Source: Ferruginibacter sp. | GTDB taxonomy: Bacteria > Bacteroidota > Bacteroidia > Chitinophagales > Chitinophagaceae | DNA: 9,992 bases | Reading direction: 5' to 3' | Assembly (NCBI GenBank): GCA_025362765.1 | Contig: JANYFI010000279.1 | Coordinates: 1 to 9,992, forward strand | In this document: in pieces, positions 1 through 6,023 of the stretch | Layout: each line of letters starts with the position of its first letter | How positions within the stretch are numbered: position 1 is the first letter of the stretch | Notes under the pieces: generated by a model | What the model was told of the DNA's origin: nothing | What the model saw: the letters and a program-made list of their open reading frames with translations, nothing else | Database searches by the model: none | Translations under genes and position numbers: made by a program

Positions 1-1220
1 TGCACAATCGTTTCAGCAGCCTTGGCCATGTCTTTGGTACCAATCCATTCCAGCTTGCTATGTATGTTTTGCATACCGGTAAATATATTAGCGCAAGGCA
101 TGCCGATATAACTAAAACGGCTGCCATCGGTTCCCCCGCGAATGCTTTCTTTTTTTACTGTTAAACCAGCACGCTGTATCGCTTCTTCGGCGTAAGCCAC
201 CACTTCGGGATGTTGGTCCAGTACTCCCTTCATATTGCGGTACTGTTCAGTAACGCTGTATTCAACAGTTGCACCGGCAAAGTTTGCAACCACCTCTTCT
301 ACTATCTGCTTCAACCGCCCATGATGTTGCTGTAAACCGGCCACAGTAAAGTCTCTTACAATAAATTGAAGAGTTGCTTTTTCAGCAATACCATTCACGG
401 CCACCGGGTGCACAAAACCTTCCTTTCCCGAAGTCGTCTCCGGACTCCACTCATTTTTTGGCAATGCATCCAGCACGGCACCGGCAATTTTTAATGCATT
501 CACCAGTTTCCCCTTTGCATAACCAGGATGCACAATAATACCCCTTATAGTGATGGTAGCAGCATCGGCACTAAAAGTTTCATCTTCCAGGCTACCCGCT
601 TCCCCGCCATCCATTGTGTAGCCAAATTGGGCACCCAATTGTTGCATATCTACTTTAGCAGTACCCTGGCCAACTTCTTCATCCGGTGTAAATAAAATTT
701 TTATATCGCCATGTTTAACAGCAGGATTTTGAAGAAAAAATAATGCGGCTTCCATAATAACTGCCACGCCACTTTTATCATCTGCACCCAACAGCGTTAA
801 TCCACTGGCCGTAATAATACCATGGTTAACGTGCTCTTTTAAATAAGGCGATGCACTTGCGGCAAGTATTTGCGTTGTATCATCGGGCAACACAATGTCC
901 GCCCCGTTGTAATACCGGTGATGGATGGGTTTTACATTGGTACCGCTGCAATCCGGCGCCGTGTCTACATGCGCACAAAAACAAATGGCGGGAATATTTT
1001 TCTTGTCACTGTTGCCGGGCAATGTTGCATAAACATATCCAAATTCATCCGTAACAGCATCGGTGATACCCATACCCAGTAATTCCCGGTGCAATACTTT
1101 ACTTAGGTCTTTTTGCTTTTCCGTAGTGGGATGCAATGTGCTTACCGGATCACTTTGGGTATCTATCTGCACGTAACGCATAAAGCGTTCTGCCATGTTA
1201 TCGGGACTAATTTGTATCAT
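1..1220 (-). CDS. pepT: Peptidase T (tripeptide aminopeptidase), 3' end outside window
   Basis: Cytoplasmic zinc aminopeptidase of the M20 family that removes the N-terminal residue of tripeptides, the last stage of peptide breakdown. I translated 406 codons from the ATG at 1218-1220 without a stop before the window edge. All expected metal and catalytic positions are visible: HVDT (H84, D86), LLGADDKSGVA (bridging D147), TPDEEVGQG (E181 general base, E182), TMDGG (D204), and the late histidine in QNIHSK (H387). The R-GGTDGS motif sits near residues 361-367. Spacing matches PepT (about 408-420 residues in the family), so only a few C-terminal residues are missing. No clear Shine-Dalgarno sequence precedes the start; the upstream sequence is AT-rich, ending TAAAAAG directly before the ATG. 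A terminator separates it from the FKBP gene upstream, so it probably has its own promoter. The PepT rather than generic M20 call rests on motif spacing and is firm. Confidence 0.95.
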   Translation of the reverse strand, partial: MIQISPDNMAERFMRYVQIDTQSDPVSTLHPTTEKQKDLSKVLHRELLGMGITDAVTDEFGYVYATLPGNSDKKNIPAICFCAHVDTAPDCSGTNVKPIHHRYYNGADIVLPDDTTQILAASASPYLKEHVNHGIITASGLTLLGADDKSGVAVIMEAALFFLQNPAVKHGDIKILFTPDEEVGQGTAKVDMQQLGAQFGYTMDGGEAGSLEDETFSADAATITIRGIIVHPGYAKGKLVNALKIAGAVLDALPKNEWSPETTSGKEGFVHPVAVNGIAEKATLQFIVRDFTVAGLQQHHGRLKQIVEEVVANFAGATVEYSVTEQYRNMKGVLDQHPEVVAYAEEAIQRAGLTVKKESIRGGTDGSRFSYIGMPCANIFTGMQNIHSKLEWIGTKDMAKAAETIV

Positions 1221-1283
1221 CTTTTTAGTTAATAATTGCTAATGTAATAATGGATAATAAGCTCTCGCAGCCTGCATATCACA

Positions 1284-1324
1284 AATCAAAAAGCAGTTTA
1301 CAAATTGCAAACTGCTTTTTGATT
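1284..1324 (-). terminator. Perfect 16-bp hairpin, terminator after the FKBP gene
   Basis: Left arm 1284-1299 (AATCAAAAAGCAGTTT) and right arm 1309-1324 are exact reverse complements around a 9-nt loop. The arms carry an A-tract on one side and a T-tract on the other, so the structure would work from either strand. It lies about 95 nt past the stop of the SlyD-like gene and before the start of pepT, both on the minus strand, so its likely job is to end the FKBP transcript. No long U-tail follows outside the stem; the T-run lies within it. Confidence 0.75.
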
Positions 1325-1385
1325 AGATTTTAATTCATTGCAACAATTTAATGCACTGTTTTTACCTGTTAATTGATACGATATG

Positions 1386-1402
1386 GAGAATTATCCATTC
1401 TC
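1386..1402. repeat. Short hairpin with repeated ATTATCCATT motif
   Basis: GAGAAT (1386-1391) and ATTCTC (1397-1402) form a 6-bp inverted repeat around TATCC, just beyond the FKBP stop codon. The 10-mer ATTATCCATT within it recurs at 1412-1421, overlapping the FKBP stop codon, and inverted at 1249-1258 upstream of pepT. The stem is short and has no T-run, so a terminator role is unlikely; it looks more like part of a degenerate AT-rich intergenic repeat. Confidence 0.35.
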
Positions 1403-1419
1403 AATTAAAAAATTATCCA

Positions 1420-1848
1420 TTAAACTATTTCCAACAATTCAATATCAAATACCAGTTCCTGTCCAGCTAAAAAATGATTGGCGTCTAAAATAATCACGTC
1501 ATCTTTTACTTCCACCACCACTACCGGTACGGGCTGGCCTTCCTGGTTGCTCAATGTAAGCGGCATGCCAGGCTCCAACTTCATATCTGCCGGTACCTGT
1601 TCTTTTGGAAACTCGATAATTGCTTCGTCACTTTTATGACCATATCCCTCTTCGGGCGCAATATTGATTGTCTTCTTGTCACCCACACTCATGCCCGGCA
1701 TAGCAGCGTCAAAACCTTTAATCATTTGCCCGGCACCTACGGTAAATTCCAGTGGTTCCCTGCCTACAGAAGAATCAAATTGTTCTCCGTTTACTAACTT
1801 ACCGGTGTAATGTACTTTTACAACATCGCCTTCTTTAACTTGTGCCAT
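1420..1848 (-). CDS. SlyD-like FKBP-type peptidyl-prolyl cis-trans isomerase
   Basis: Catalyses cis-trans isomerisation of Xaa-Pro bonds and acts as a folding helper in the cytoplasm; no signal peptide is present. The 142-residue protein begins with the FKBP core (VVKVHYTGKLVNGEQFDSS, residues 9-27; PLEFTVGAGQMIKGFD, 32-47). The chaperone insert-in-flap domain follows from about residue 70 to 122. The SlyD-type closing block LDANHFLAGQELVFDIE lies at residues 121-137. Unlike enterobacterial SlyD it lacks the histidine- and cysteine-rich metal-binding tail, ending at ELLEIV, so a nickel-handling role is not supported. An in-frame ATG at 1890 would add 14 residues (MAKKLNYTIVKKLK), but the sequence homologous to the family starts at MAQVKEGD. 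The added codons come from AT-rich leader DNA, so I place the start at 1848, preceded by an A-rich stretch typical of Bacteroidota. Its upstream region is divergent with the NamZ-like gene. Confidence 0.94.
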   Translation of the reverse strand: MAQVKEGDVVKVHYTGKLVNGEQFDSSVGREPLEFTVGAGQMIKGFDAAMPGMSVGDKKTINIAPEEGYGHKSDEAIIEFPKEQVPADMKLEPGMPLTLSNQEGQPVPVVVVEVKDDVIILDANHFLAGQELVFDIELLEIV

Positions 1849-1908
1849 TTTTAATTTTTTTACGATTGTATAATTTAATTTTTTAGCCAAACCGTTGTGC
1901 TGCTATTT

Positions 1909-1925
1909 AGCTTCATTGGCGTCGC
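1909..1925 (-). repeat. Copy A of a 17-nt intergenic element
   Basis: Read on the minus strand this is GCGACGCCAATGAAGCT. It matches GCGTCGCCAATGCAGCT at 4587-4603 on the plus strand at 15 of 17 positions. Both copies are GC-richer than the surrounding AT-rich intergenic DNA and neither lies in a gene. This copy sits between the divergent FKBP and NamZ-like genes, about 60 nt upstream of the FKBP start. It could be part of a dispersed genomic repeat or a protein-binding site; two copies cannot settle this. Confidence 0.4.
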
Positions 1926-2055
1926 ACTCTTGTACTTTTTCAGTTCTGCTGAACAACCATTCAACTCCCCAAAAATCTGGAATGCTCCGTTTTTTGGCAA
2001 TTTATTAATTAAAAACTAGACCTCCCAATTAAAAAACTTTATAGACCTTTGAAAA

Positions 2056-3312
2056 ATGAATTATAACAAAATTTTTCTTTCTGTAATCACCCTTGTCTTA
2101 TTCTCTTTCGCTACTGCGCAAACAACAAACAAACCGGCAAAAAGCGTACGCATCATCCCCGGTGCTGAGCGAATGGATGTTTATCTGCCCCTGTTAAAAG
2201 GCAAGTCCGTAGCGGTTTTTGCCAACCAAACCAGCATGGTGGGCAGCACTCACTTAGTTGACACATTAATAAAAAGGGGCATTAAAGTGGTAAAGATTTT
2301 CGGGCCAGAACATGGGTTTCGGGGTAGCGCCAGTGCCGGCGAAGAAATTAACAATGCTGTTGACAAAAATACCGGCATCCGGGTAATCAGTTTATATGGC
2401 GATCACAAAAAACCCACACCAGAAGATTTAAAAGGCGTTGATATTTTATTGTTTGACATTCAGGATATCGGCGTACGTTTCTATACTTATATTTCTTCCC
2501 TGCAATATTACCTGGAAGCGGCGCTGGAAAACCATACCCCGTTATTAATATTCGACCGACCCAATCCCAACGGGTTTTATGTAGACGGACCGGTGCTGGA
2601 ACCTAAATTTAAAAGCTTTGTCGGCATGCAACCAGTGCCAATAGTGTATGGATTGACCATTGGCGAATATGCCTTATTACTAGCCGGCGAAAAATGGTTA
2701 TCGCCCGAGGCAAACAAAATAAATAGCTACAATATTACTACCAGGCCAACCAGCGATACCCCTTTTCATGTCACGGTAATTAAATGCGCCAACTACGATC
2801 ATAACAGCAAATATATTTTACCTGTGGCGCCATCGCCTAATATCAGGGATATTCAAAGCATTTACCTGTATCCTTCCACCTGCTTTTTTGAGGGTACGGT
2901 ATTAAGCGAGGGGCGTGGAACCGACAAACCCTTTCAGGTTTTCGGCCATCCTTCTTTACCCAAAAATATGTACGCCTTTACACCAAAACCCAATGAGGGC
3001 GCCAAGTCAAGCAAATGTTATTACCAGCAGTGTTATGGCTGGAACCTCAGTTCTACCCCGGAAAAAGTATTGCAGGAACTGAATAAAAAGATTCAGCTAA
3101 AATATTTACTGGAGGCTTATAAAATTTTTCCGGGTAAAGACAGTTTCTTTTTGAAAAATAATTTCATCAGCAAACTAGTGGGAAACGATGAGCTGTCTCA
3201 ACAGGTAAAGCAGGGCAAATCAGAAACTGACATCAGAAAAAGCTGGGAGCCAGCATTAAGTAATTATAAAAAGACCAGAAAGAAATATTTGTTGTATAAA
3301 GATTTTGAGTAG
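2056..3312 (+). CDS. Secreted exo-beta-N-acetylmuramidase, DUF1343/NamZ family (GH171)
   Basis: Members of this family (NamZ, formerly YbbC in Bacillus) release MurNAc from the non-reducing ends of peptidoglycan fragments, serving cell-wall turnover or use of foreign wall material. The 418-residue protein starts with a Sec signal peptide (residues 1-21, hydrophobic FLSVITLVLFSFATA, likely cut before Q22), placing it in the periplasm or outside. Family blocks in order: VAVFANQTSMV (52-62), the invariant FGPEHGFRG (82-90, with E85 and H86 as probable active-site residues), DILLFDIQDIGVRFYTYISS (129-148), FDRPNPNGFYVDGP (166-179), PIVYGLTIGEYA (195-206), APSPNIRD, and FFEGTVLSEGRGTDKPFQ near residue 280. 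Length is normal for the family. It stands alone: the left neighbour is divergent and the right-hand genes converge on it. CTTTG followed by AAAA lies directly before the ATG, an imperfect promoter element. The hydrolase family is firm; the exact substrate is inferred. Confidence 0.92.
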   Translation: MNYNKIFLSVITLVLFSFATAQTTNKPAKSVRIIPGAERMDVYLPLLKGKSVAVFANQTSMVGSTHLVDTLIKRGIKVVKIFGPEHGFRGSASAGEEINNAVDKNTGIRVISLYGDHKKPTPEDLKGVDILLFDIQDIGVRFYTYISSLQYYLEAALENHTPLLIFDRPNPNGFYVDGPVLEPKFKSFVGMQPVPIVYGLTIGEYALLLAGEKWLSPEANKINSYNITTRPTSDTPFHVTVIKCANYDHNSKYILPVAPSPNIRDIQSIYLYPSTCFFEGTVLSEGRGTDKPFQVFGHPSLPKNMYAFTPKPNEGAKSSKCYYQQCYGWNLSSTPEKVLQELNKKIQLKYLLEAYKIFPGKDSFFLKNNFISKLVGNDELSQQVKQGKSETDIRKSWEPALSNYKKTRKKYLLYKDFE

Positions 3313-3365
3313 TATAAAGGCAGCAAAGGGTAAAGACTTTTCAAAAATGGAAGAACTGATTACAT

Positions 3366-3521
3366 TTATTTTCGCAGATTAGCCTCTATTTTTTTTAAAG
3401 TAGTTAATGCTTGTTCAACAGAAATGTAGATACCTTCAATGCGAAATGAAGCCAGTGCAGATTGTAATATTTGTTCCCTTGTTAAAGATTTTACAATGCT
3501 CTTTCTTTGCTTTGTTTTCAT
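3366..3521 (-). CDS. Small protein (51 aa), possible VbhA-like Fic antitoxin
   Basis: I found this short frame by translating the minus strand from the ATG at 3519-3521 to TAA at 3366-3368; it is easy to miss because of its size. The protein opens with a basic stretch (MKTKQRKSIVKS) and continues LTREQILQSALASFRIEG (residues 13-30), then ISVEQALTTLKKIEANLRK to the end. SALASFRIEG resembles the core of class I Fic antitoxins such as Bartonella VbhA. It contains the inhibitory motif (S/T)xxxE(G/N) as S25-F-R-I-E29-G30, in which the glutamate blocks the ATP site of the Fic enzyme. Known VbhA is slightly longer (about 62 residues). No fic gene (HPFxxGNGR) is visible nearby: upstream is a lipoprotein gene and downstream a convergent gene, so it would be an orphan. 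The reading frame is probable; the antitoxin identity is a motif-level suggestion only. Confidence 0.6.
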   Translation of the reverse strand: MKTKQRKSIVKSLTREQILQSALASFRIEGIYISVEQALTTLKKIEANLRK

Positions 3522-3544
3522 GACATTTTTATATTTAAAAACTG

Positions 3545-3574
3545 ATCTTAGAATAGGCTTTTGGAATCTAAGAT
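3545..3574 (-). terminator. Probable Rho-independent terminator of the lipoprotein gene
   Basis: On the minus strand ATCTTAGA and TCTAAGAT pair in an 8-bp perfect stem (plus-strand arms 3545-3552 and 3567-3574) with a 14-nt loop, followed after CAG by TTTTT. It begins 19 nt past the lipoprotein stop codon and lies upstream of the 51-residue gene, so the two minus-strand genes are probably separate transcripts. The AT-rich stem makes its strength uncertain. Confidence 0.5.
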
Positions 3575-3592
3575 ATCACGTTATGACATTTT

Positions 3593-4408
3593 TCAGTAGT
3601 GATCTGATTGAAAAGATTGTGCCATTCTTAAATAGAAATTGTCTGTAATTAAGTTATTCAAATTGGCTACTTTTTTAAATAATTCATTTCCTCGTCCTAC
3701 TTTTTCTTTATGGTTATACGTGTTGTAATCAATTTTCTCTTCGTCTAAAATTAGCTGCTTCAATCCAGCGATATAATATGCTCTTTGCTTGGTAATGTCA
3801 TATGGTCTGTCAAAATAATCTTGATAATGTGCAAACCAATAAACGGAAAATTCTGCATAGCCTTCGATTCTTGAATATTGGTGTCCATAATAAGTTCCGC
3901 CATAATTAAGATTATCAAATAAGTCATTTAATGTGCTGTATATTTCAAGAAGTTTTTTTCTGCGAACAGAGTATTTTGCAATGCCATTTTTATGTTTTAA
4001 AAAATAGGCGTACAGTATATAATATCCATCTTGTCCAGCTTCGCTTCCAAATGAAAGGTGACTTTCATTTCCCGCTGAATCTATTAAACCAACAAAAAAA
4101 GAACTTCTGGAATAAGTGCTTTCAGGATTGTTTACTGCTCCCTCATATAATTCCGGATAATCGTCAATTATTCCATTAAATTCATTTTTTGAATATTTTA
4201 TCGTGTCTTTAGATGCAGAATAAATATATACAGTGTCTTTAGTTGTATAATACTTTTTTCTATCAGCTTTTAATTTTGGTAATAAAATGTTTGTATCCTG
4301 AATAGATCCGGCTTTAATTATTGGACTGATCGATACATTTTTGTTTTGCACAGTTTTATTTTTACAACTGCAAACGAACACTGCCAATATGTAAATCACT
4401 GCCTTCAT
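3593..4408 (-). CDS. Tyrosine-rich putative lipoprotein of unknown function
   Basis: I do not recognise this 271-residue protein. The N-terminus is a short lipoprotein signal: MKAVIYILAVFVCSC followed by KNK, with a lipobox V12-C13-S14-C15, so C15 is the likely lipidated residue and the protein should be anchored in the envelope. No membrane segment follows. The mature part is strikingly rich in tyrosine (30 of 271 residues, about 11 percent), densest between residues 129 and 212, in motifs such as DGYYILYAYFLKH, NYGGTYYGHQYSRIEGYAEF and YWFAHYQDYFDRPYD. Aromatic content this regular suggests a folded alpha-rich domain, but no catalytic pattern stands out. Sampled lines of the gene run about 27-28 percent GC against about 53 percent in a sampled line of fmt, so it may be a late arrival. 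A promoter element TATTTTTG lies 15 nt before the start. It lies between the DUF1501 gene and a small antitoxin-like gene, with no evidence of shared function. Confidence 0.85.
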   Translation of the reverse strand: MKAVIYILAVFVCSCKNKTVQNKNVSISPIIKAGSIQDTNILLPKLKADRKKYYTTKDTVYIYSASKDTIKYSKNEFNGIIDDYPELYEGAVNNPESTYSRSSFFVGLIDSAGNESHLSFGSEAGQDGYYILYAYFLKHKNGIAKYSVRRKKLLEIYSTLNDLFDNLNYGGTYYGHQYSRIEGYAEFSVYWFAHYQDYFDRPYDITKQRAYYIAGLKQLILDEEKIDYNTYNHKEKVGRGNELFKKVANLNNLITDNFYLRMAQSFQSDHY

Positions 4409-4423
4409 AAATTACTATATCTA

Positions 4424-4431
4424 CAAAAATA
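4424..4431 (-). promoter_or_regulatory. -7 promoter element for the lipoprotein gene
   Basis: The minus strand reads TATTTTTG, an exact match to the Bacteroidota -7 consensus TAnnTTTG, 15 nt before the ATG of the tyrosine-rich lipoprotein. This predicts a 5' leader of only about ten nucleotides. I see no clear TTG-type -33 element at the usual distance, so the call rests on the -7 box and its position. Confidence 0.4.
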
Positions 4432-4535
4432 TGCGGTATGTTTTATACCTCGACTTAATATATTCTTGTGAATTAATTTTCATTGATATAAAAATTACAG
4501 AATTCTTCCAAATTATTTAGCAAGGTTAATCGATT

Positions 4536-4558
4536 CTTTTATTACAACATAATAAAAG
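4536..4558. repeat. Perfect 9-bp AT-rich inverted repeat
   Basis: CTTTTATTA (4536-4544) and TAATAAAAG (4550-4558) are exact reverse complements around CAACA. It lies in the 228-nt gap between the end of the DUF1501 gene and the start of the lipoprotein gene. It could help end the DUF1501 transcript or be a binding site upstream of the lipoprotein promoter; there is no T-run right after the stem on the minus strand to favour a terminator. Confidence 0.35.
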
Positions 4559-4586
4559 CCCAATTAAAAAACAAAATTCAAACTGA

Positions 4587-4613
4587 GCGTCGCCAATGCA
4601 GCTCCGCAGAGCT
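4587..4613 (+). repeat. Copy B of the 17-nt intergenic element, with adjoining hairpin
   Basis: Positions 4587-4603 (GCGTCGCCAATGCAGCT) match the element at 1909-1925 on the opposite strand at 15 of 17 bases. Here the element runs into a small hairpin, AGCTC (4600-4604), loop CGCA, GAGCT (4609-4613); a competing pairing CAGCT/AGCTG joins 4599-4603 with 4618-4622. It lies just past the stop of the DUF1501 gene. No T-run follows directly on the minus strand, so a classical terminator is doubtful. Confidence 0.4.
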
Positions 4614-4636
4614 TCTTAGCTGGTAACAAAAATTAA

Positions 4637-5929
4637 CTACACCTTTTTTATCAGTGGCAGTGTGGCAAAATCCTTTTGTAAAATATCCGGCATATCCGAC
4701 GGCTTTGCACCCAGCCAATCCTTTAAAATAGTAGCATATACCTCCCTGAAATCATGCTGCATAGCGATGTTATCATTTACCGTCGCATTCTCCGGGATGA
4801 TAGGATTACTACCTATTATTCCTGAACGCACAGGCTGGCCAAAAACCAACAGTGGCGCCGCAACACCATGATCGGTACCACCGCTTGCGTTGGATTTTAT
4901 ACGACGGCCAAATTCTGAAAATGTCATGCCCACTACCCTGTCTGCTACCTGTTGCAAAGCAAGGTCATCCATAAAAGCGGCAATGGCTTCGGATAGCTTT
5001 TGCAACTGGTTAGCGTGGGTTCCTTTGCTCGTGTCGGCCGCATCGGTTTGTTTGGCATGGTTATCAAAACCACCCATACTTACCATGTAAATTTTTGTTT
5101 GCAGCCCGCCTGCAATTAGCCTCGATACAATCTTTAACTGGTCGCTTAATGGGTTCTTTTTATTATCATCATATTTGGTTGACTGGCGGCTGATTTTTTT
5201 TGCGGCTGATTTTATCACGTCACCATAAGCATCCGTTTTTTCAGATACCTGGCGGATATAATCCAGTTGATCCTGTGCCAGCGATGCAAACTGTTGCGCC
5301 GGCTTTTCGTTAAGCATATTGTAAAAACTATCCGGGTTACTGATGGCCATACCCATTGGAAAAGCAGGGCCCTGCAAGCCCGTTGAAACCACCGAGCCAA
5401 TCTGTATGGCCAATGGATCGGGCATGATGCTGTTGGGATAATGATCAGGAAAATCAGGATATTGCCTGTTAAGGTACCGCCCCATCCAGCCGGTGTTTAA
5501 AACCTGGTTGCTTTCTTCGCCCGTTAGCCAGATATCGGCAGCCCTGAAATGTGAAAAGCTTGGCTGGGGGTAGCTTACAGCCTGAACGATGGCCAGCATA
5601 TCCTCGTTAAACAACTGCTGCAACGGCGCCATAGCAGGGTTTAAACCAGTGTTATCGTAACCGTTAAGGTGCAATATTTTTTCCGCGGCAATGGCGATAT
5701 TGAACCTTGCATTTTTGTAAGCGCCATAAAATTCTATAGGTATTACTGTATTTAAACCATCATTGCCGCCGGCCAGTTGTATCACAACCAGCACCCTGCC
5801 ACTGGTATCCGTATGTAATAAATTTTGCAGCAACGGATTGCCTGCAAACGCATTCATTTTAAATCCTCCAAGGAACGCCGGCATTACCAATGAAGGAAGC
5901 GTATATTTAAAAAAGGTTCTTCTTTTCAT
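4637..5929 (-). CDS. DUF1501 family protein with Tat-type signal
   Basis: DUF1501 proteins belong to the alkaline-phosphatase/sulfatase-like fold; the substrate is unknown. This 430-residue protein opens with MKRRTFFK, a good twin-arginine motif (RRxFxK), then the hydrophobic YTLPSLVMPAFLGG and a likely cleavage site AFA-G near residue 29, so it is probably exported folded across the inner membrane. Family blocks in order: VLVVIQLAGGNDGLNTVIP (47-64, D57), SFSHFRAADIWLTG (124-137, H127), GWMGRYLN (147-154), MGGFDNHAKQ (285-294, D289 and H291), FSEFGRRIKSNASGGTDHG (337-355, E339, D353, H354). The D and H residues are the expected metal ligands, and all appear intact. Length is normal. It follows the DUF1800 gene by 94 nt on the same strand, so the two are probably one operon. 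The start is fixed by the Tat motif; no clear Shine-Dalgarno sequence is seen. Confidence 0.95.
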   Translation of the reverse strand: MKRRTFFKYTLPSLVMPAFLGGFKMNAFAGNPLLQNLLHTDTSGRVLVVIQLAGGNDGLNTVIPIEFYGAYKNARFNIAIAAEKILHLNGYDNTGLNPAMAPLQQLFNEDMLAIVQAVSYPQPSFSHFRAADIWLTGEESNQVLNTGWMGRYLNRQYPDFPDHYPNSIMPDPLAIQIGSVVSTGLQGPAFPMGMAISNPDSFYNMLNEKPAQQFASLAQDQLDYIRQVSEKTDAYGDVIKSAAKKISRQSTKYDDNKKNPLSDQLKIVSRLIAGGLQTKIYMVSMGGFDNHAKQTDAADTSKGTHANQLQKLSEAIAAFMDDLALQQVADRVVGMTFSEFGRRIKSNASGGTDHGVAAPLLVFGQPVRSGIIGSNPIIPENATVNDNIAMQHDFREVYATILKDWLGAKPSDMPDILQKDFATLPLIKKV

Positions 5930-6023
5930 GTGCTGATTTTTTTCATAACCGCCCGGTAACTTTCATTTATGCGTTGCCGTTACGTTAAATTATTTTACAT
6001 ACTCCTAAACCGGTGACTGTGTT

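Noticed and set aside
851..1082. Two overlapping plus-strand frames
   Set aside because: Both are antisense to pepT, whose catalytic motifs are read cleanly on the other strand.
1849..1900. Promoter for the FKBP gene (TTTGGC ... TATACAAT on the minus strand)
   Set aside because: It does not fit the TAnnTTTG consensus seen elsewhere in the window, and the spacing between the two parts is short; too weak to list.
3439..3648. Plus-strand open frame of 69 codons
   Set aside because: It is antisense to the 51-residue minus-strand gene, the terminator hairpin and the end of the lipoprotein gene; its sequence has no protein-like pattern.
5995..6006. AGGAGT directly followed by ATG-TAA on the minus strand between DUF1800 and DUF1501, a possible start-stop minimal ORF
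   Set aside because: The purine block touches the ATG with no spacer, which is too close to act as a ribosome-binding site, and the arrangement is easily a chance occurrence.
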